A DNA stretch of 64,000 nucleotides from the NCBI GenBank assembly GCA_964399535.1, contig CAYNRE010000026.1:1-64000 (forward strand), read 5' to 3'. Of the stretch, positions 16,117 to 27,122 are shown one piece after another. The notes under the pieces are model-generated. The model worked only from the letters and a program-made list of their open reading frames with translations. It was not told the DNA's origin and did not search any database. The position numbers and the translations under genes are program-made. Position 1 is the stretch's first letter. Each line of letters starts with the position of its first letter. This DNA is from CAYNRE01 sp964399535 (lineage in GTDB: Bacteria > Planctomycetota > Planctomycetia > Pirellulales > CAYNRE01).

Positions 16117-17772
16117 GTGAATTTGCTCGTAGCGACCATCTTTTTGCCCCTGGTAGGGGCCGCCCTGATTTGGACCCTTTCCGAATTGGAACGGGTCATG
16201 GTGCGGCGCATTGCCTTGCTGAGCTCGCTGGCCACGCTGGTGCTGGCGGCCCTGGTGGTGTTGGGCTACCCGCAGCGCGACTATAGCGTGGACCTGGCCT
16301 GGCTCTCGGGCGCCGCCACGGGCGATGACTTGATCGACGTGCGGCTCGGCCTGGGGCTCGACGGGCTCAGCCTTTGGCTGTTTGGGCTTAGCGCCCTGCT
16401 TACCGTGACCGCGGTGCTGGTGAGCTGGGAGGCGATTGAAGACCGGACTCCGCTGTTCTATATGCTCTTGCTCCTGCTCGAGACCGGCATGCTCGGCGTG
16501 TTCGCCGCCCGCGACATCATTCTGTTTTACGTATTCTTCGAGTTCACGCTGATTCCGCTGTTCTTTCTCATCGGCATCTGGGGGAGCGAAGAGCGGCGAT
16601 ACGCCGCCACAAAATTCTTCTTGTTCACCCTGGCCGGCAGCGTGCTGACTTTTCTGGGGCTCTTGGCCGTGGTGTTCTGGTGCTATCAGCACTCCGATTC
16701 GCGCCAGCTCACTTTCTCCATGGGGGCAATCACCGCCCAGTTGGCGGCCGAGCCCATGGACGCCACTTGGCAGCTTTGGATCTTTCTGGCTCTGTTTGCC
16801 GGGTTTGCGATTAAAGTGCCGCTGTTCCCGCTACATACCTGGTTGCCCTTGGCCCACGTCCAGGCACCCACCGCGGGAAGCGTGCTGCTGGCCGGCATTT
16901 TGCTGAAGATCGGCAGCTACGGGTTCGTGCGCTTCAGCCTGCCCTGGCTGCCCGAGGCCACGGCCCTGGCCATGCCCTATATCCTTTGGCTTTCCGTGGC
17001 CGGCATTTTGTACGGGGCCCTGGTGGCCCTGGCCCAAACCGACATGAAGCGGCTGATCGCCTACTCCAGCGTGAGCCATCTGGGGTTCTGCATGCTCGGG
17101 CTGTTCGCCTTGAACCCCCTGGGTTTGGAGGGTGGGGTGCTGCAGATGGTCAACCACGGCCTGTCGACCGGCGGGCTGTTCGCCGTGGTCGGCATGCTCT
17201 ACGAGCGATACCACACCCGCGAAATTCGCCACTACTCGGGCATCGCCAAGCGCATGCCCTGGCTGGCGTTCTTCATGGTGGTGTTCACCATGTCCAGCAT
17301 TGGGCTGCCGGGCCTGAACGGGTTCGTCGGCGAGTTCTTGATTCTGATCGGTATGTTTCAGCGCGGCTTCACCGGGGCGGCGGCCGGCTGGGGGACCCAA
17401 CTCCAGGTGATTTCGGTGCTGGCGGTGCTGGGAGTCGTGCTGGGCGCCTGGTACATGCTCTGGCTGGTGCAGCGGGTCTTCTTCGGTCCGTTGCGCGAGC
17501 CAGGGGGCCACGGCGACCACGCCGGCGATCACCAGGCACCGGTCCGGGATCTGTCGCCGCGCGAGATTTTGGCCTTGGCCCCGCTGGTAGTGCTGATCGT
17601 ATGGATCGGCGTGGCGCCGCAATTCCTGTTGAACTCGATGGAGCCGGCGCTGCGGCCGATTAGCCAGGCGGTCGAGGCGGCGTACCACGCCCCGCGTTCG
17701 GTTCCGCCGGTTGAGTCGGCGGCCCGACGCGCCGCGGCCGAAATCCGCCCCCGGGTGGCCGAAGTTCGTTGA
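16117..17772 (+). CDS. nuoM: NADH-quinone oxidoreductase subunit M
   Basis: Antiporter-like proton-pumping membrane subunit (551 residues, about 14 helices, GTG start). Conserved blocks are LGLGLDGLSLWLF (loop before helix 3), FYVFFEFTLIPLFFLIGIWG with the essential membrane glutamate, FPLHTWLPLAHVQAPTAGSVLLAGILLKIGSYGFVR, and FSMSSIGLPGLNGFVGEF-like (FTMSSIGLPGLNGFVGEF). The last 80 residues are a hydrophilic His/Pro-rich stretch and tail. 57 bases separate it from nuoL and 58 from nuoN. Confidence 0.96.
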   Translation: MNLLVATIFLPLVGAALIWTLSELERVMVRRIALLSSLATLVLAALVVLGYPQRDYSVDLAWLSGAATGDDLIDVRLGLGLDGLSLWLFGLSALLTVTAVLVSWEAIEDRTPLFYMLLLLLETGMLGVFAARDIILFYVFFEFTLIPLFFLIGIWGSEERRYAATKFFLFTLAGSVLTFLGLLAVVFWCYQHSDSRQLTFSMGAITAQLAAEPMDATWQLWIFLALFAGFAIKVPLFPLHTWLPLAHVQAPTAGSVLLAGILLKIGSYGFVRFSLPWLPEATALAMPYILWLSVAGILYGALVALAQTDMKRLIAYSSVSHLGFCMLGLFALNPLGLEGGVLQMVNHGLSTGGLFAVVGMLYERYHTREIRHYSGIAKRMPWLAFFMVVFTMSSIGLPGLNGFVGEFLILIGMFQRGFTGAAAGWGTQLQVISVLAVLGVVLGAWYMLWLVQRVFFGPLREPGGHGDHAGDHQAPVRDLSPREILALAPLVVLIVWIGVAPQFLLNSMEPALRPISQAVEAAYHAPRSVPPVESAARRAAAEIRPRVAEVR

Positions 17773-17830
17773 ACCCTGACTTGCCGTTGGTCGCGCGACC
17801 GAGAAGGCTTCGAGCCGGAGAGCTTACCCC

Positions 17831-19477
17831 GTGACGTTGGAAACGGTTTACTTCCTGCTTCCCGAGATTATTTTGATCCTGGCGGGCAGCCTGATTTACT
17901 TGGGGGGCGCGTTTCTGGGGCCCAAGGCTCCCTGGGGCGGCCTGGCGCTGGCGGCGCTGGGTTTTGCCGCCTTGGTGCTGCTCGAGGGACGACCGGGCGA
18001 AATCACCGCCTCGGCCTGGCGCGACCCCCTGGGGCAGTATGTGCGCTGGTTGGCGCTGGGCGTCGGCGGTTTGCTGGTGCTTACGGCCAGCGGGCCGCGG
18101 CTGGGGGAGCACGCCGCGGAAATCGTCGGCTCGCTGGTGCTGCTGATCGCCGGACTGATGCTCACTGCCTCGGCCCAGGACCTGGTGTTGCTGTTTTCGG
18201 CGCTGGAACTGATTTCGATTCCCACCTACGTGCTCTTAATTCTGGGGCGCCGCGACCCCACGGCCCAGGAAACCGCCACCAAGTATTTCCTGCTCAGCGT
18301 GCTCTCGTCGGCGGTGTTGCTCTATGGATTCAGCTTCCTGTACGGCCTGGGGGGCTCGACCCGCTTGGACCTCATCGCCGAACGGCTGGCCGCCCCCGAG
18401 CTGCATTCCTGGCGCCCGCTGGCCATCGTGGCCCTGGTCTTGGTGTTTGCCGGGCTGGCGTTTCGCCTGGCGGCCGTGCCGTTTCACTTCTACGCTCCCG
18501 ATGTGTACGAGGGCACTACCCAGCTCAATGCGGGGGTGCTTTCGATCGTGCCCAAGCTCGCCGCGCTGATCGCGCTAACCCGGCTGCTGATTGTCGGCGT
18601 GCCCTCGCTGGCCAGCTATGGATGGATGTTGGCGCTGGGCATGTCGCTGGCCACGATGACGGTGGGTAACCTGCTGGCGTTGTGGCAGAACAATGTTCGC
18701 CGCCTGCTGGCCTATTCCTCGATCGCCCATGGCGGATACGTGCTCATCGGCATCACGGTTGCTTTCGCCAGCGCGGGCGGAGCCGAGGTGCCGCTGGCGC
18801 TGGGGGGCGTATCGGCCGCGCTTTTCTATCTGACGGTTTACGCCGTGGCGACCGCTGGCGCCTTCGCCGCGCTGGTATTGATGGGCCGCGGCGATGGCCG
18901 TCAGCTTGACGAGGTCGACGAGCTCGCCGGGGCCGGCCGAACCCAACCCCTGGCCGCCGCCGCGCTGGCGGTCGCGATGTTCAGCCTGGCCGGCATTCCA
19001 CCCCTGGCGGGCTTCTGGGGCAAATTCACCCTGCTCGCCGGGGCGGTCAGCCTGCGCAGCGGCGCGGTAGCCGCCAACCTGGAACCCTGGCTGTTGGCCC
19101 TGGCGATCGTGGCGGTGCTCAATGCCGCGGTGGCGGCGGCTTACTACTTGCGGTTAATCGCGGTGATGTACTTTCGCCCGCCGGCGCCGCTCGAGCACGC
19201 ACCCACCAGCGGTGGCGGCGCCGGGCTGGCCGCCATCTTGGCCACGGCGGCCGTGATCTGGCTGGGGGTGTTTCCCGGCCCCGTCATGCGGGCCACTCGG
19301 CATGTGGTGCCCACTCGGCCGGCGCTCCAGGAGGCTCCCAGGATCGACGAGCCCCCGATTCGCGCCGATCGGCCGGCGGCACGCGGCCCGGTTGAAATGG
19401 CGAGCTTCGATTCGGCCTATCCGCCCTTCGAGGGCCCCGCCGAGCCCTCACCAAGCGCGGTAAGCCCAGCTTGGTAA
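17831..19477 (+). CDS. nuoN: NADH-quinone oxidoreductase subunit N
   Basis: Third antiporter-like proton-pumping subunit and last gene of the operon (548 residues, about 14 helices). The GTG at 17831 follows GGAG at ribosome-binding distance. Landmarks are LFSALELISIPTYVLLILGRRD with the membrane glutamate, FRLAAVPFHFYAPDVYEGTTQLNAGVLSIVPKLAAL, and FSLAGIPPLAGFWGKFTLL. About 65 non-conserved hydrophilic residues form the tail. It faces the convergent sensor kinase gene with a 97-base gap. No clear U-tract terminator was found in that gap. Confidence 0.96.
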   Translation: MTLETVYFLLPEIILILAGSLIYLGGAFLGPKAPWGGLALAALGFAALVLLEGRPGEITASAWRDPLGQYVRWLALGVGGLLVLTASGPRLGEHAAEIVGSLVLLIAGLMLTASAQDLVLLFSALELISIPTYVLLILGRRDPTAQETATKYFLLSVLSSAVLLYGFSFLYGLGGSTRLDLIAERLAAPELHSWRPLAIVALVLVFAGLAFRLAAVPFHFYAPDVYEGTTQLNAGVLSIVPKLAALIALTRLLIVGVPSLASYGWMLALGMSLATMTVGNLLALWQNNVRRLLAYSSIAHGGYVLIGITVAFASAGGAEVPLALGGVSAALFYLTVYAVATAGAFAALVLMGRGDGRQLDEVDELAGAGRTQPLAAAALAVAMFSLAGIPPLAGFWGKFTLLAGAVSLRSGAVAANLEPWLLALAIVAVLNAAVAAAYYLRLIAVMYFRPPAPLEHAPTSGGGAGLAAILATAAVIWLGVFPGPVMRATRHVVPTRPALQEAPRIDEPPIRADRPAARGPVEMASFDSAYPPFEGPAEPSPSAVSPAW

Positions 19478-19574
19478 CTTTGCGCCTCGGCAAGGCGCGG
19501 TGGCCTGGCGCTGGCCTGGCGGTGTGGGCCGGTGCGGATGATGCGCCGGCTCAAGGAACCGTAGTGGTGGGGGA

Positions 19575-21389
<1,815 letters not shown>

Positions 21390-21530
21390 GCTTACCCGGT
21401 CCCCGTTTGCGGGGGCAGTGACGAAGCGCAGCACCAACGGCCGTTTGTTTTATTCTACGCCGCCCCCGGGGTGGGGGCCAAGCTGGATCGCCCGGGGGGC
21501 CGGCCAGTGCCGAGGCCCCCAACCCATGCG

Positions 21531-23813
21531 CTACAGCATGGCCAGCGGATCGACGTCGGCAATCCACTGAACCGCGTCGCTATTGGCAAACTCGCCCTGC
21601 AGGCGGCCAACCAGGTCGCGCAGCACGTCGCCGTCGCGCCCTTGCAGTTGCACCTGGAAGCGGTATTGGTCGCGCAGCTTGGCAATCGGGGCGGGCGCCG
21701 GACCCAGCACGCGCGGTGCCGGGTTCTGGGCCTCGGCCGCTTGGCGCAGGCGCTGGGCCAACTGCGACGCGAAAGCCAGCGTGCCCGCGGGCTGCTCCCC
21801 CCGAATCACCAGGCGAATCAAGCGGCCAAACGGCGGATAGGCCAGTAGCTCGCGATGTGGCAGTTCTCCGCCGGCGAAAAGCTGGTAGTCGTGGCCCATC
21901 GCCGCCCGTATCGCCGGATGGTCGGGGCTGTGCGTTTGGATCAAGACGCGCCCTCCCTTGTCGCCGCGGCCGGTGCGGCCGGCAACCTGGGCCAGAAGCT
22001 GAAACGTGCGCTCCGCGGCGCGAAAGTCGGGCAAATGCAGGGCCGTGTCGGCGTTGACGACCCCCACCAGTGTCACGTCGGGAAAATCCAGACCCTTGGC
22101 GATCATTTGCGTCCCCAGCAGGATCTGGGCGCGGCCCTGGCGAAACTCTTCCAAGGCCCGTTCATGGCTGCCCCGAGTCTGCATCGAATCGGTGTCCATC
22201 CGCAGGGCGCGGGCGTTGGGAAACCGCGCTCGCACCTCGGCCTCGAGCCGCTGGGTGCCCAGGCCCGAGTAGCGAATTCCCTCGAACCGACACACCGGGC
22301 AGGCCAGGGGCGCCGGGCGCTCGTGGTCGCAGTAGTGACAAATAGCCAGGTCGTTTTGTTTGTGATGGGTAAGCGCAATCTCGCAGCTCGGGCAGCGCAC
22401 CACCTCGCCACAGGCGGGGCACTGAATGTGGGTGCTGTAGCCTCGCCGGTTCAGGAGCAAGATGATTTGCCCGCTTTCGGCCAGGGCCTGTTGCATGGCC
22501 AGCACCAAGGGGCGGCTGAGGGCGCCCCGATAGCGGCGGTCTTGCTGCTCGAGCCGCAAGTCGATGGTGCTTACGGCCGGCAAGGGGCGGTCTTCCACCC
22601 GGCGCGGCATCGACAAACAGCGAAACTCGCCCTGCTGTGCCCGGTGCCACGTTTCCAGCGACGGGGTGGCCGAGCCCAGAACCAGCGGCACCGCTTCGAC
22701 CGTGGCGCGGTACAGGGCCACGTCGCGAGCATGGTAGCGCGGGGCCGATTCCTGCTTGAACGAAGACTCGTGCTCTTCGTCGAGCACAATCAGTCCAAGC
22801 TGTGGCGTGGGGGCGAAAATGGCGCTGCGGGCCCCCACCACCACTTGAACCTGGCCCGCGGCGATTTCGTCCCAGTGGGCATGCCGCTCGACATCGGTCA
22901 GGTGGCTGTGCAGCACCGCCACCCGGGCAAAACGGCGCCGGAAGCGGGCCACGGTTTGCGGCGTGAGGCTAATCTCGGGCACCAGCACGATGGCCTGCCG
23001 CCCGTAGCTCACCACCTCTTGAATGGCGCGAATGTAGACCTCGGTCTTGCCGCTTCCGGTCACGCCGTGCAGGAGCAACGTCTCGTGCCGGCGGGCCCGG
23101 AGCGCCGCGACAATTGCGTCCAGGGCCTGCCGCTGGTCGGGGTGCAGCGCCAAGTCGCCGGCGAGCGTGGTCTGGGGCGCCGCCGCCTCCTGGCGCCAAA
23201 CCCGCCGCTTCTCCGTCTCGATCAGGCCCCGCTGCCGGAGCTGGCGGACCAGCGCGGGCGAAGTCTTGGCCTCGACCACCAGTTGGTCGGCGGTGATCGG
23301 CGCGGGGCAACCGGCCAGCAACTCGAGTACCCGCCGCTGTTTGGGGGTCAACGCGAGCGTGGGAAGCGACTCCAAAACCGCGGGGGGCACGCTCACAAAC
23401 AGCATTTGCCGGGTACCGGCCTGCTGCCGAACGCCCATCGGAACCACGGCCTCGAGCACCTGCCCCCAGGAGCAAAGATAGGTCTCCGCAATCCAGCGCG
23501 TGAGCCGGAGCATGGCCGGCGAAAGCAGGCAGCGGCGATCGGCCACGCTGAGAATCGGCTTCAGCGGCCGGCCCTGGGCGGGGCGCACCGCCAGCTCCAC
23601 GCAGTAGCCCACCACGGGCCGGTTGCCGCGCCCCAGCGGAACGCGGAGCCGTTTACCCACTTCGGCCATTCGGGCAAGCGGTTCAGGCACCTGGTAGTCG
23701 AAGGTTTGCTGCGGTCCCGTGGCGAACACCACCGAGGCCACTAATTGCTCGCCAGCCACCTCTTCCTTCCAGGGCGGGGCGTCGTCATCGAACAGGCTCT
23801 GCTGCCGATTCAT
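21531..23813 (-). CDS. priA: Primosomal replication protein N' (helicase PriA)
   Basis: Superfamily 2 helicase that recognises stalled forks and reloads the replicative helicase. The ATG at 23813 gives 760 residues, the usual size; the upstream extension is not conserved. The N-terminal DNA-binding domain is followed by Walker A GVTGSGKT (250-257), the DEEH box (345-348) and the zinc domain with paired cysteines CPACGEVVRCPSC, CHYC and CPVC, as required for binding to PriB/DnaT-type partners. The helicase C motifs include GTQMIAKGLDFPDVTLVGV and a Q/R-rich VAGRTGRGDKGG. It is divergent from nadD across about 196 bases. Confidence 0.96.
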   Translation of the reverse strand: MNRQQSLFDDDAPPWKEEVAGEQLVASVVFATGPQQTFDYQVPEPLARMAEVGKRLRVPLGRGNRPVVGYCVELAVRPAQGRPLKPILSVADRRCLLSPAMLRLTRWIAETYLCSWGQVLEAVVPMGVRQQAGTRQMLFVSVPPAVLESLPTLALTPKQRRVLELLAGCPAPITADQLVVEAKTSPALVRQLRQRGLIETEKRRVWRQEAAAPQTTLAGDLALHPDQRQALDAIVAALRARRHETLLLHGVTGSGKTEVYIRAIQEVVSYGRQAIVLVPEISLTPQTVARFRRRFARVAVLHSHLTDVERHAHWDEIAAGQVQVVVGARSAIFAPTPQLGLIVLDEEHESSFKQESAPRYHARDVALYRATVEAVPLVLGSATPSLETWHRAQQGEFRCLSMPRRVEDRPLPAVSTIDLRLEQQDRRYRGALSRPLVLAMQQALAESGQIILLLNRRGYSTHIQCPACGEVVRCPSCEIALTHHKQNDLAICHYCDHERPAPLACPVCRFEGIRYSGLGTQRLEAEVRARFPNARALRMDTDSMQTRGSHERALEEFRQGRAQILLGTQMIAKGLDFPDVTLVGVVNADTALHLPDFRAAERTFQLLAQVAGRTGRGDKGGRVLIQTHSPDHPAIRAAMGHDYQLFAGGELPHRELLAYPPFGRLIRLVIRGEQPAGTLAFASQLAQRLRQAAEAQNPAPRVLGPAPAPIAKLRDQYRFQVQLQGRDGDVLRDLVGRLQGEFANSDAVQWIADVDPLAML

Positions 23814-24009
23814 CGGGCCAATCCGTTTGCCCGTTGCGCCTAGGCAGCGCTCGGAGCGGTGAGGGGGGAACTGCGCAGCGGGCTGCCGGGGCGGCATTGT
23901 CGCTAGAGATCGCTTCCGCCTACGATAACGACTCGACCGCGCGGGGGTCGAGACGCACCCGGCCGGGCCCGGCGGCGGGCCCAAATTCCTCCTGCGAAAT
24001 CGGCGCGCC

Positions 24010-24669
24010 ATGCGACTTGGCATCTACGGCGGCACCTTTGACCCGGTGCACTACGGACACCTGCTCTTGGCCGAAAGCTGCCGGGAACAGCTCGCCTTGG
24101 ACGAGGTTTGGTTCCTGCCGGCCGCCGTTCCGCCGCATAAACAGGGGCTCGCCATTTCCCCGGCCGAAGCCCGGCTCGACATGCTCGAGTTGGCCACCAG
24201 CGGTTACCCACCCTTTCGGGTCAGCCGGCTCGAGATTGACCGCGGCGGCGTTAGCTACACGGTCGATACGCTCGAAGCGCTGCACGCCGAGGAGCCCGGA
24301 CGGACGCTGTTTCTGCTGCTGGGCGCCGATTCGCTCTGGGATCTACCCCATTGGCGGCAGCCCGACCGCATTTGCCAACTGGCCACCCCGGTTTTTGTGC
24401 ACCGCCCTGGCGTGCCGGTCCCCGACTTTCAGGTGCTGGCTCCCTGGGTGGGGGCCAACCGGTTGGCCGAGATTAGCCGTCACCGGGTGGAAATGCCGCA
24501 TATCGGCCTGGCCAGCCGCGAGCTGCGTGCCCGAGTGGCCCGGGGCCAGAGCCTGCGGTTTCGCTTGCCCCGCGCGGTGCAAGAATACATTCTCGCCCAG
24601 GGGCTATACCGCGACGCCAAATTGGAAGGGGACCCCACGGGTGGTTCGCCCCCGCGCACGTGCGGGTGA
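24010..24669 (+). CDS. nadD: Nicotinate-nucleotide adenylyltransferase
   Basis: Makes nicotinate adenine dinucleotide from NaMN and ATP in NAD biosynthesis. The 219-residue protein begins with the nucleotidyltransferase signature IYGGTFDPVHYGHL (5-18), where the paired histidines bind ATP phosphates, followed by FLPAAVPPHKQ and LLGADSLWDLPHW. The C-terminal ISSTxIR-like motif is replaced by IGLASRELRARV, a modest divergence. The last 15 residues are low-complexity. The start is fixed by the N-terminal beta strand. It is divergent from priA. Confidence 0.94.
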   Translation: MRLGIYGGTFDPVHYGHLLLAESCREQLALDEVWFLPAAVPPHKQGLAISPAEARLDMLELATSGYPPFRVSRLEIDRGGVSYTVDTLEALHAEEPGRTLFLLLGADSLWDLPHWRQPDRICQLATPVFVHRPGVPVPDFQVLAPWVGANRLAEISRHRVEMPHIGLASRELRARVARGQSLRFRLPRAVQEYILAQGLYRDAKLEGDPTGGSPPRTCG

Positions 24670-24811
24670 GGCCGGTTTGCAACGCCGATACTCCGAGCGA
24701 CCGATGAGCCGGCCACGTGGCGAGCGAAGTTGAATCGATTCTCGGGGCCGACTATGCTCGCGCGGCGGCGCGGGATGGCGGGCTGGCGGGGGAGAGTGGC
24801 GGTTTTCGGCT

Positions 24812-26407
24812 GTGAATGCACCTACTTCAGTTCGCCCGGCCGGTTCGCGTCAAGCGTGGTTTCGCTTTTGGGCCCTGGCCGGCGCTTTATCGATTGGTGG
24901 CGCCCTCTCCTGGCTGTTGTGGCCGGCGCTGGAGCGGTCCGAGGCCCACCGCCAGGTCGTTCGTTTTGCCGCCCAGCGGGGAATACCGCTGGTCGACCTG
25001 ACGCAGCTCAAGCAGCGCTTCGAGCCGCCCGAGGGGGTGCATACCGTTCCCTGGTTCTGGCTCGTGCGCGGCCACGACAGCGCCACGAGCAGCGCCCGCG
25101 AGCTGTACCGGGGCGACTCCTGGGTGCGCAACGTCTATCGTTACAATCCGCGCGGTTACTTGCACACGATGACCCCGGCTGAAATGGCCCAATCGCTTTG
25201 GCGGCTCGACGCGGTCGACGGCTGTCCGATCGAGCGCGCATTCCTGACCGACGAGGGCCAGGTGGTGACTCGCATACAGCATGGAGCCGGCACGGCCGCC
25301 GAGCCGCAATCGGTGTGGCTCGAATCGGAGCTGCTATCCTTGCCAGCCCGCGGCCCGACGCAACTGAGATTTCGCGCCCGGTCCTCCGCGCCGCGCCCGA
25401 TCACCGTGTTGCTGCGCCCGGCGGCGCGCCCCCTGGATGCCGGCACGCGGACCGAAACCATCGAGCTGGGACCAGATTGGCAAGAGTTCCAGTTCGATGC
25501 CCAAGCGGGCGACCTGTCGGAGGGATTCCGCTGGACGCTTTGGCTGGGGGGCGCAGAGGGGGACCTGGAATTGTCGGAAATCGGCCTGTTGGGGCTCGAG
25601 GAGAAACCGCTGTCGCTGCCCGAGCTGCCCTATTACATCGACGTGCGGTTCAATGCCGCCGGCAACCGCGACCTGCCGCGAACGGTGGAGAAGCCCGTCG
25701 GCGTGTTTCGGATCGGCTGTCTTGGCGATTCCTACACTTGGGGCGCGGGCGTCCATTTCGACGACCTATTCACTCGGCAACTCGAGCCGTTGCTCAATCG
25801 CGATCCACCCCGACCTGGGCTCCGGTACGAAGTGCTCAATTTCGGCGTCGCCGGCAGTGCGCCCGGCGAGGAACTGCGAAAGTTCGTGGAGCGCGACCAG
25901 GCGTTCGATCTGGACCTGGTGCTGGTCACGCTCTGTTACAACGACAACCTCGAGCGCGCGCAAACCGTGGATTTGGTCCGGCAGTATCAAGGCCCTCCGG
26001 CACAGACCTGGAACTGGGTGATGGAGGCGGCTCGTCGGCAAGGGTTCGATAACTGCCTCGACGCGCTGGCCCAGATCGAGGCCGTCTGCCACGAGCGCGG
26101 CATCCCCTTGGCGGTGGCGACATTTCAGAACTTCGACAGTGCCGATTGGGAACAGCTTGATGTCGAGGTGGGGCCCGAACTGGCGCGCCGCGGCGTGCCC
26201 TACTTCAATGCCCGCGAGGCCTTGGTGGCGGCCGGAGTGTGGGGCCCCGAGGCCTTGGCCATGCAGCAGTTCGACAATCACCCCTCGGCCGCGGCCCATC
26301 GAGCCTATGCCCAGGCGCTGGCCGAATTCTTCGATCGGCAACGGCTGCTCGAACCGGCCCGCGACGACGTGGCGCGGCCCCCGGGATTAGGGCCGACCGC
26401 CGATTGA
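24812..26407 (+). CDS. Membrane-anchored SGNH/GDSL hydrolase-like protein
   Basis: 531 residues with a GTG start, an N-terminal membrane anchor (about 17-40) and a long periplasmic part. Residues 120-270 look like a beta-rich carbohydrate-binding-like region. The SGNH fold begins near 300: block I GCLGDSYTWGAG (catalytic Ser), block II NFGVAGSAPGEE (Gly), block III TLCYNDN (Asn) and block V DNHPSAAAH (Asp and His). All four hallmark positions are therefore present. The family includes esterases and O-acetyl transferases acting on polysaccharides; the substrate is unknown. It shares general layout with the SGNH protein at 30225-31322 but is not adjacent to the carbamoyltransferase. Confidence 0.85.
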   Translation: MNAPTSVRPAGSRQAWFRFWALAGALSIGGALSWLLWPALERSEAHRQVVRFAAQRGIPLVDLTQLKQRFEPPEGVHTVPWFWLVRGHDSATSSARELYRGDSWVRNVYRYNPRGYLHTMTPAEMAQSLWRLDAVDGCPIERAFLTDEGQVVTRIQHGAGTAAEPQSVWLESELLSLPARGPTQLRFRARSSAPRPITVLLRPAARPLDAGTRTETIELGPDWQEFQFDAQAGDLSEGFRWTLWLGGAEGDLELSEIGLLGLEEKPLSLPELPYYIDVRFNAAGNRDLPRTVEKPVGVFRIGCLGDSYTWGAGVHFDDLFTRQLEPLLNRDPPRPGLRYEVLNFGVAGSAPGEELRKFVERDQAFDLDLVLVTLCYNDNLERAQTVDLVRQYQGPPAQTWNWVMEAARRQGFDNCLDALAQIEAVCHERGIPLAVATFQNFDSADWEQLDVEVGPELARRGVPYFNAREALVAAGVWGPEALAMQQFDNHPSAAAHRAYAQALAEFFDRQRLLEPARDDVARPPGLGPTAD

Positions 26408-26519
26408 CGCCAGCGGCCAACGGAGCGGATTCGCGCGAAATGCCGGCGCCATGGGCAAACGGCCGGATGCTAAGCGTGCGCTGGGTTCACCGGCCGCGGG
26501 TTGCCGCCCGGTTTGGCGG

Positions 26520-26545
26520 CTCGGTTTCACTGCTCGGTTTCACTG
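26520..26545. repeat. Perfect tandem duplication of 13 bases
   Basis: CTCGGTTTCACTG occurs twice head to tail at 26520-26532 and 26533-26545, just downstream of the stop of the minus-strand gene at 26568. It is followed by the small palindrome GCCCCAAGGGGC. No function is apparent. Confidence 0.7.
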
Positions 26546-26567
26546 CCCCAAGGGGCGGCGACGGGCA

Positions 26568-26828
26568 TCAGGCCGCCTGGCGGAGGGAGAATTGCCGGGC
26601 CAGCGGGGCGGGGATGTCGAATTGCACCAGGTTGGGCTCCTGCTGCAGGGCCCGCAGCACCAGGTCCAGTTGTTCGGCGGGGCTCGAGTCGCAGTCCAGG
26701 AGGAGCCACTTCTGGCCCCGAACTTCGCAAGCGCCTCCGAGCGCCCCACCCAGCCAATCCTGGCGAACGCGGTATCCGAGTTTTCCGGCCAGGTCGAGAG
26801 CCGATTCCAGCATTTCGACGGTGTGCAT
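26568..26828 (-). CDS. Small conserved protein of planctomycete type, unknown function
   Basis: 86 residues from the ATG at 26828, which follows GAGGTG at ribosome-binding distance; an in-frame ATG at 26855 would add nine residues. The sequence has an amphipathic helix (MLESALDLAGKLGYRVRQDWL), a Gly-rich turn, a beta strand with GQKWLLLDCDSS, and a final helix (EQLDLVLRALQQ). It lacks signal peptide, membrane segment or cysteine motif. I recognise this layout from planctomycete genomes but know no function. Confidence 0.65.
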   Translation of the reverse strand: MHTVEMLESALDLAGKLGYRVRQDWLGGALGGACEVRGQKWLLLDCDSSPAEQLDLVLRALQQEPNLVQFDIPAPLARQFSLRQAA

Positions 26829-27122
26829 CCTGCACCTCGCTGTCCTAGTTTCCATACTCGCTGTAGTTTCTCGCTCGCGACCGCCGTTCCGCCTGGGCCG
26901 CTGGCGACAGCGCGGCGATTATACCGGGGACCGCTTCAGTTGCCAGGCGAGCTTCGACGATAGGAAACAAGCTATTAAATCCTTGGTTCACCTTGAGTTA
27001 AGTCGCGTGCGCGGGCGAAGCGAGGCAGGCTGCCCCAGCCGGGCAGTTCTCGTCGCCGGGGAGGGCATCGCGATTCTGGGTCTTTGGAGCGGGTGGATCA
27101 GTTATCGGAAGCGGGGTAAGGC
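26829..27122. other. Intergenic region between divergent small gene and soluble kinase gene
   Basis: About 290 bases, AT-richer than the flanks around 26965-27000 (AAACAAGCTATTAAATCC), which probably includes promoters in both directions. No clean -35/-10 pair could be fixed. No repeat or RNA gene was recognised. Confidence 0.4.

Noticed and set aside
21855..23744. 629-codon plus-strand open frame
   Set aside because: Exactly antisense to priA, which has all helicase and zinc motifs.
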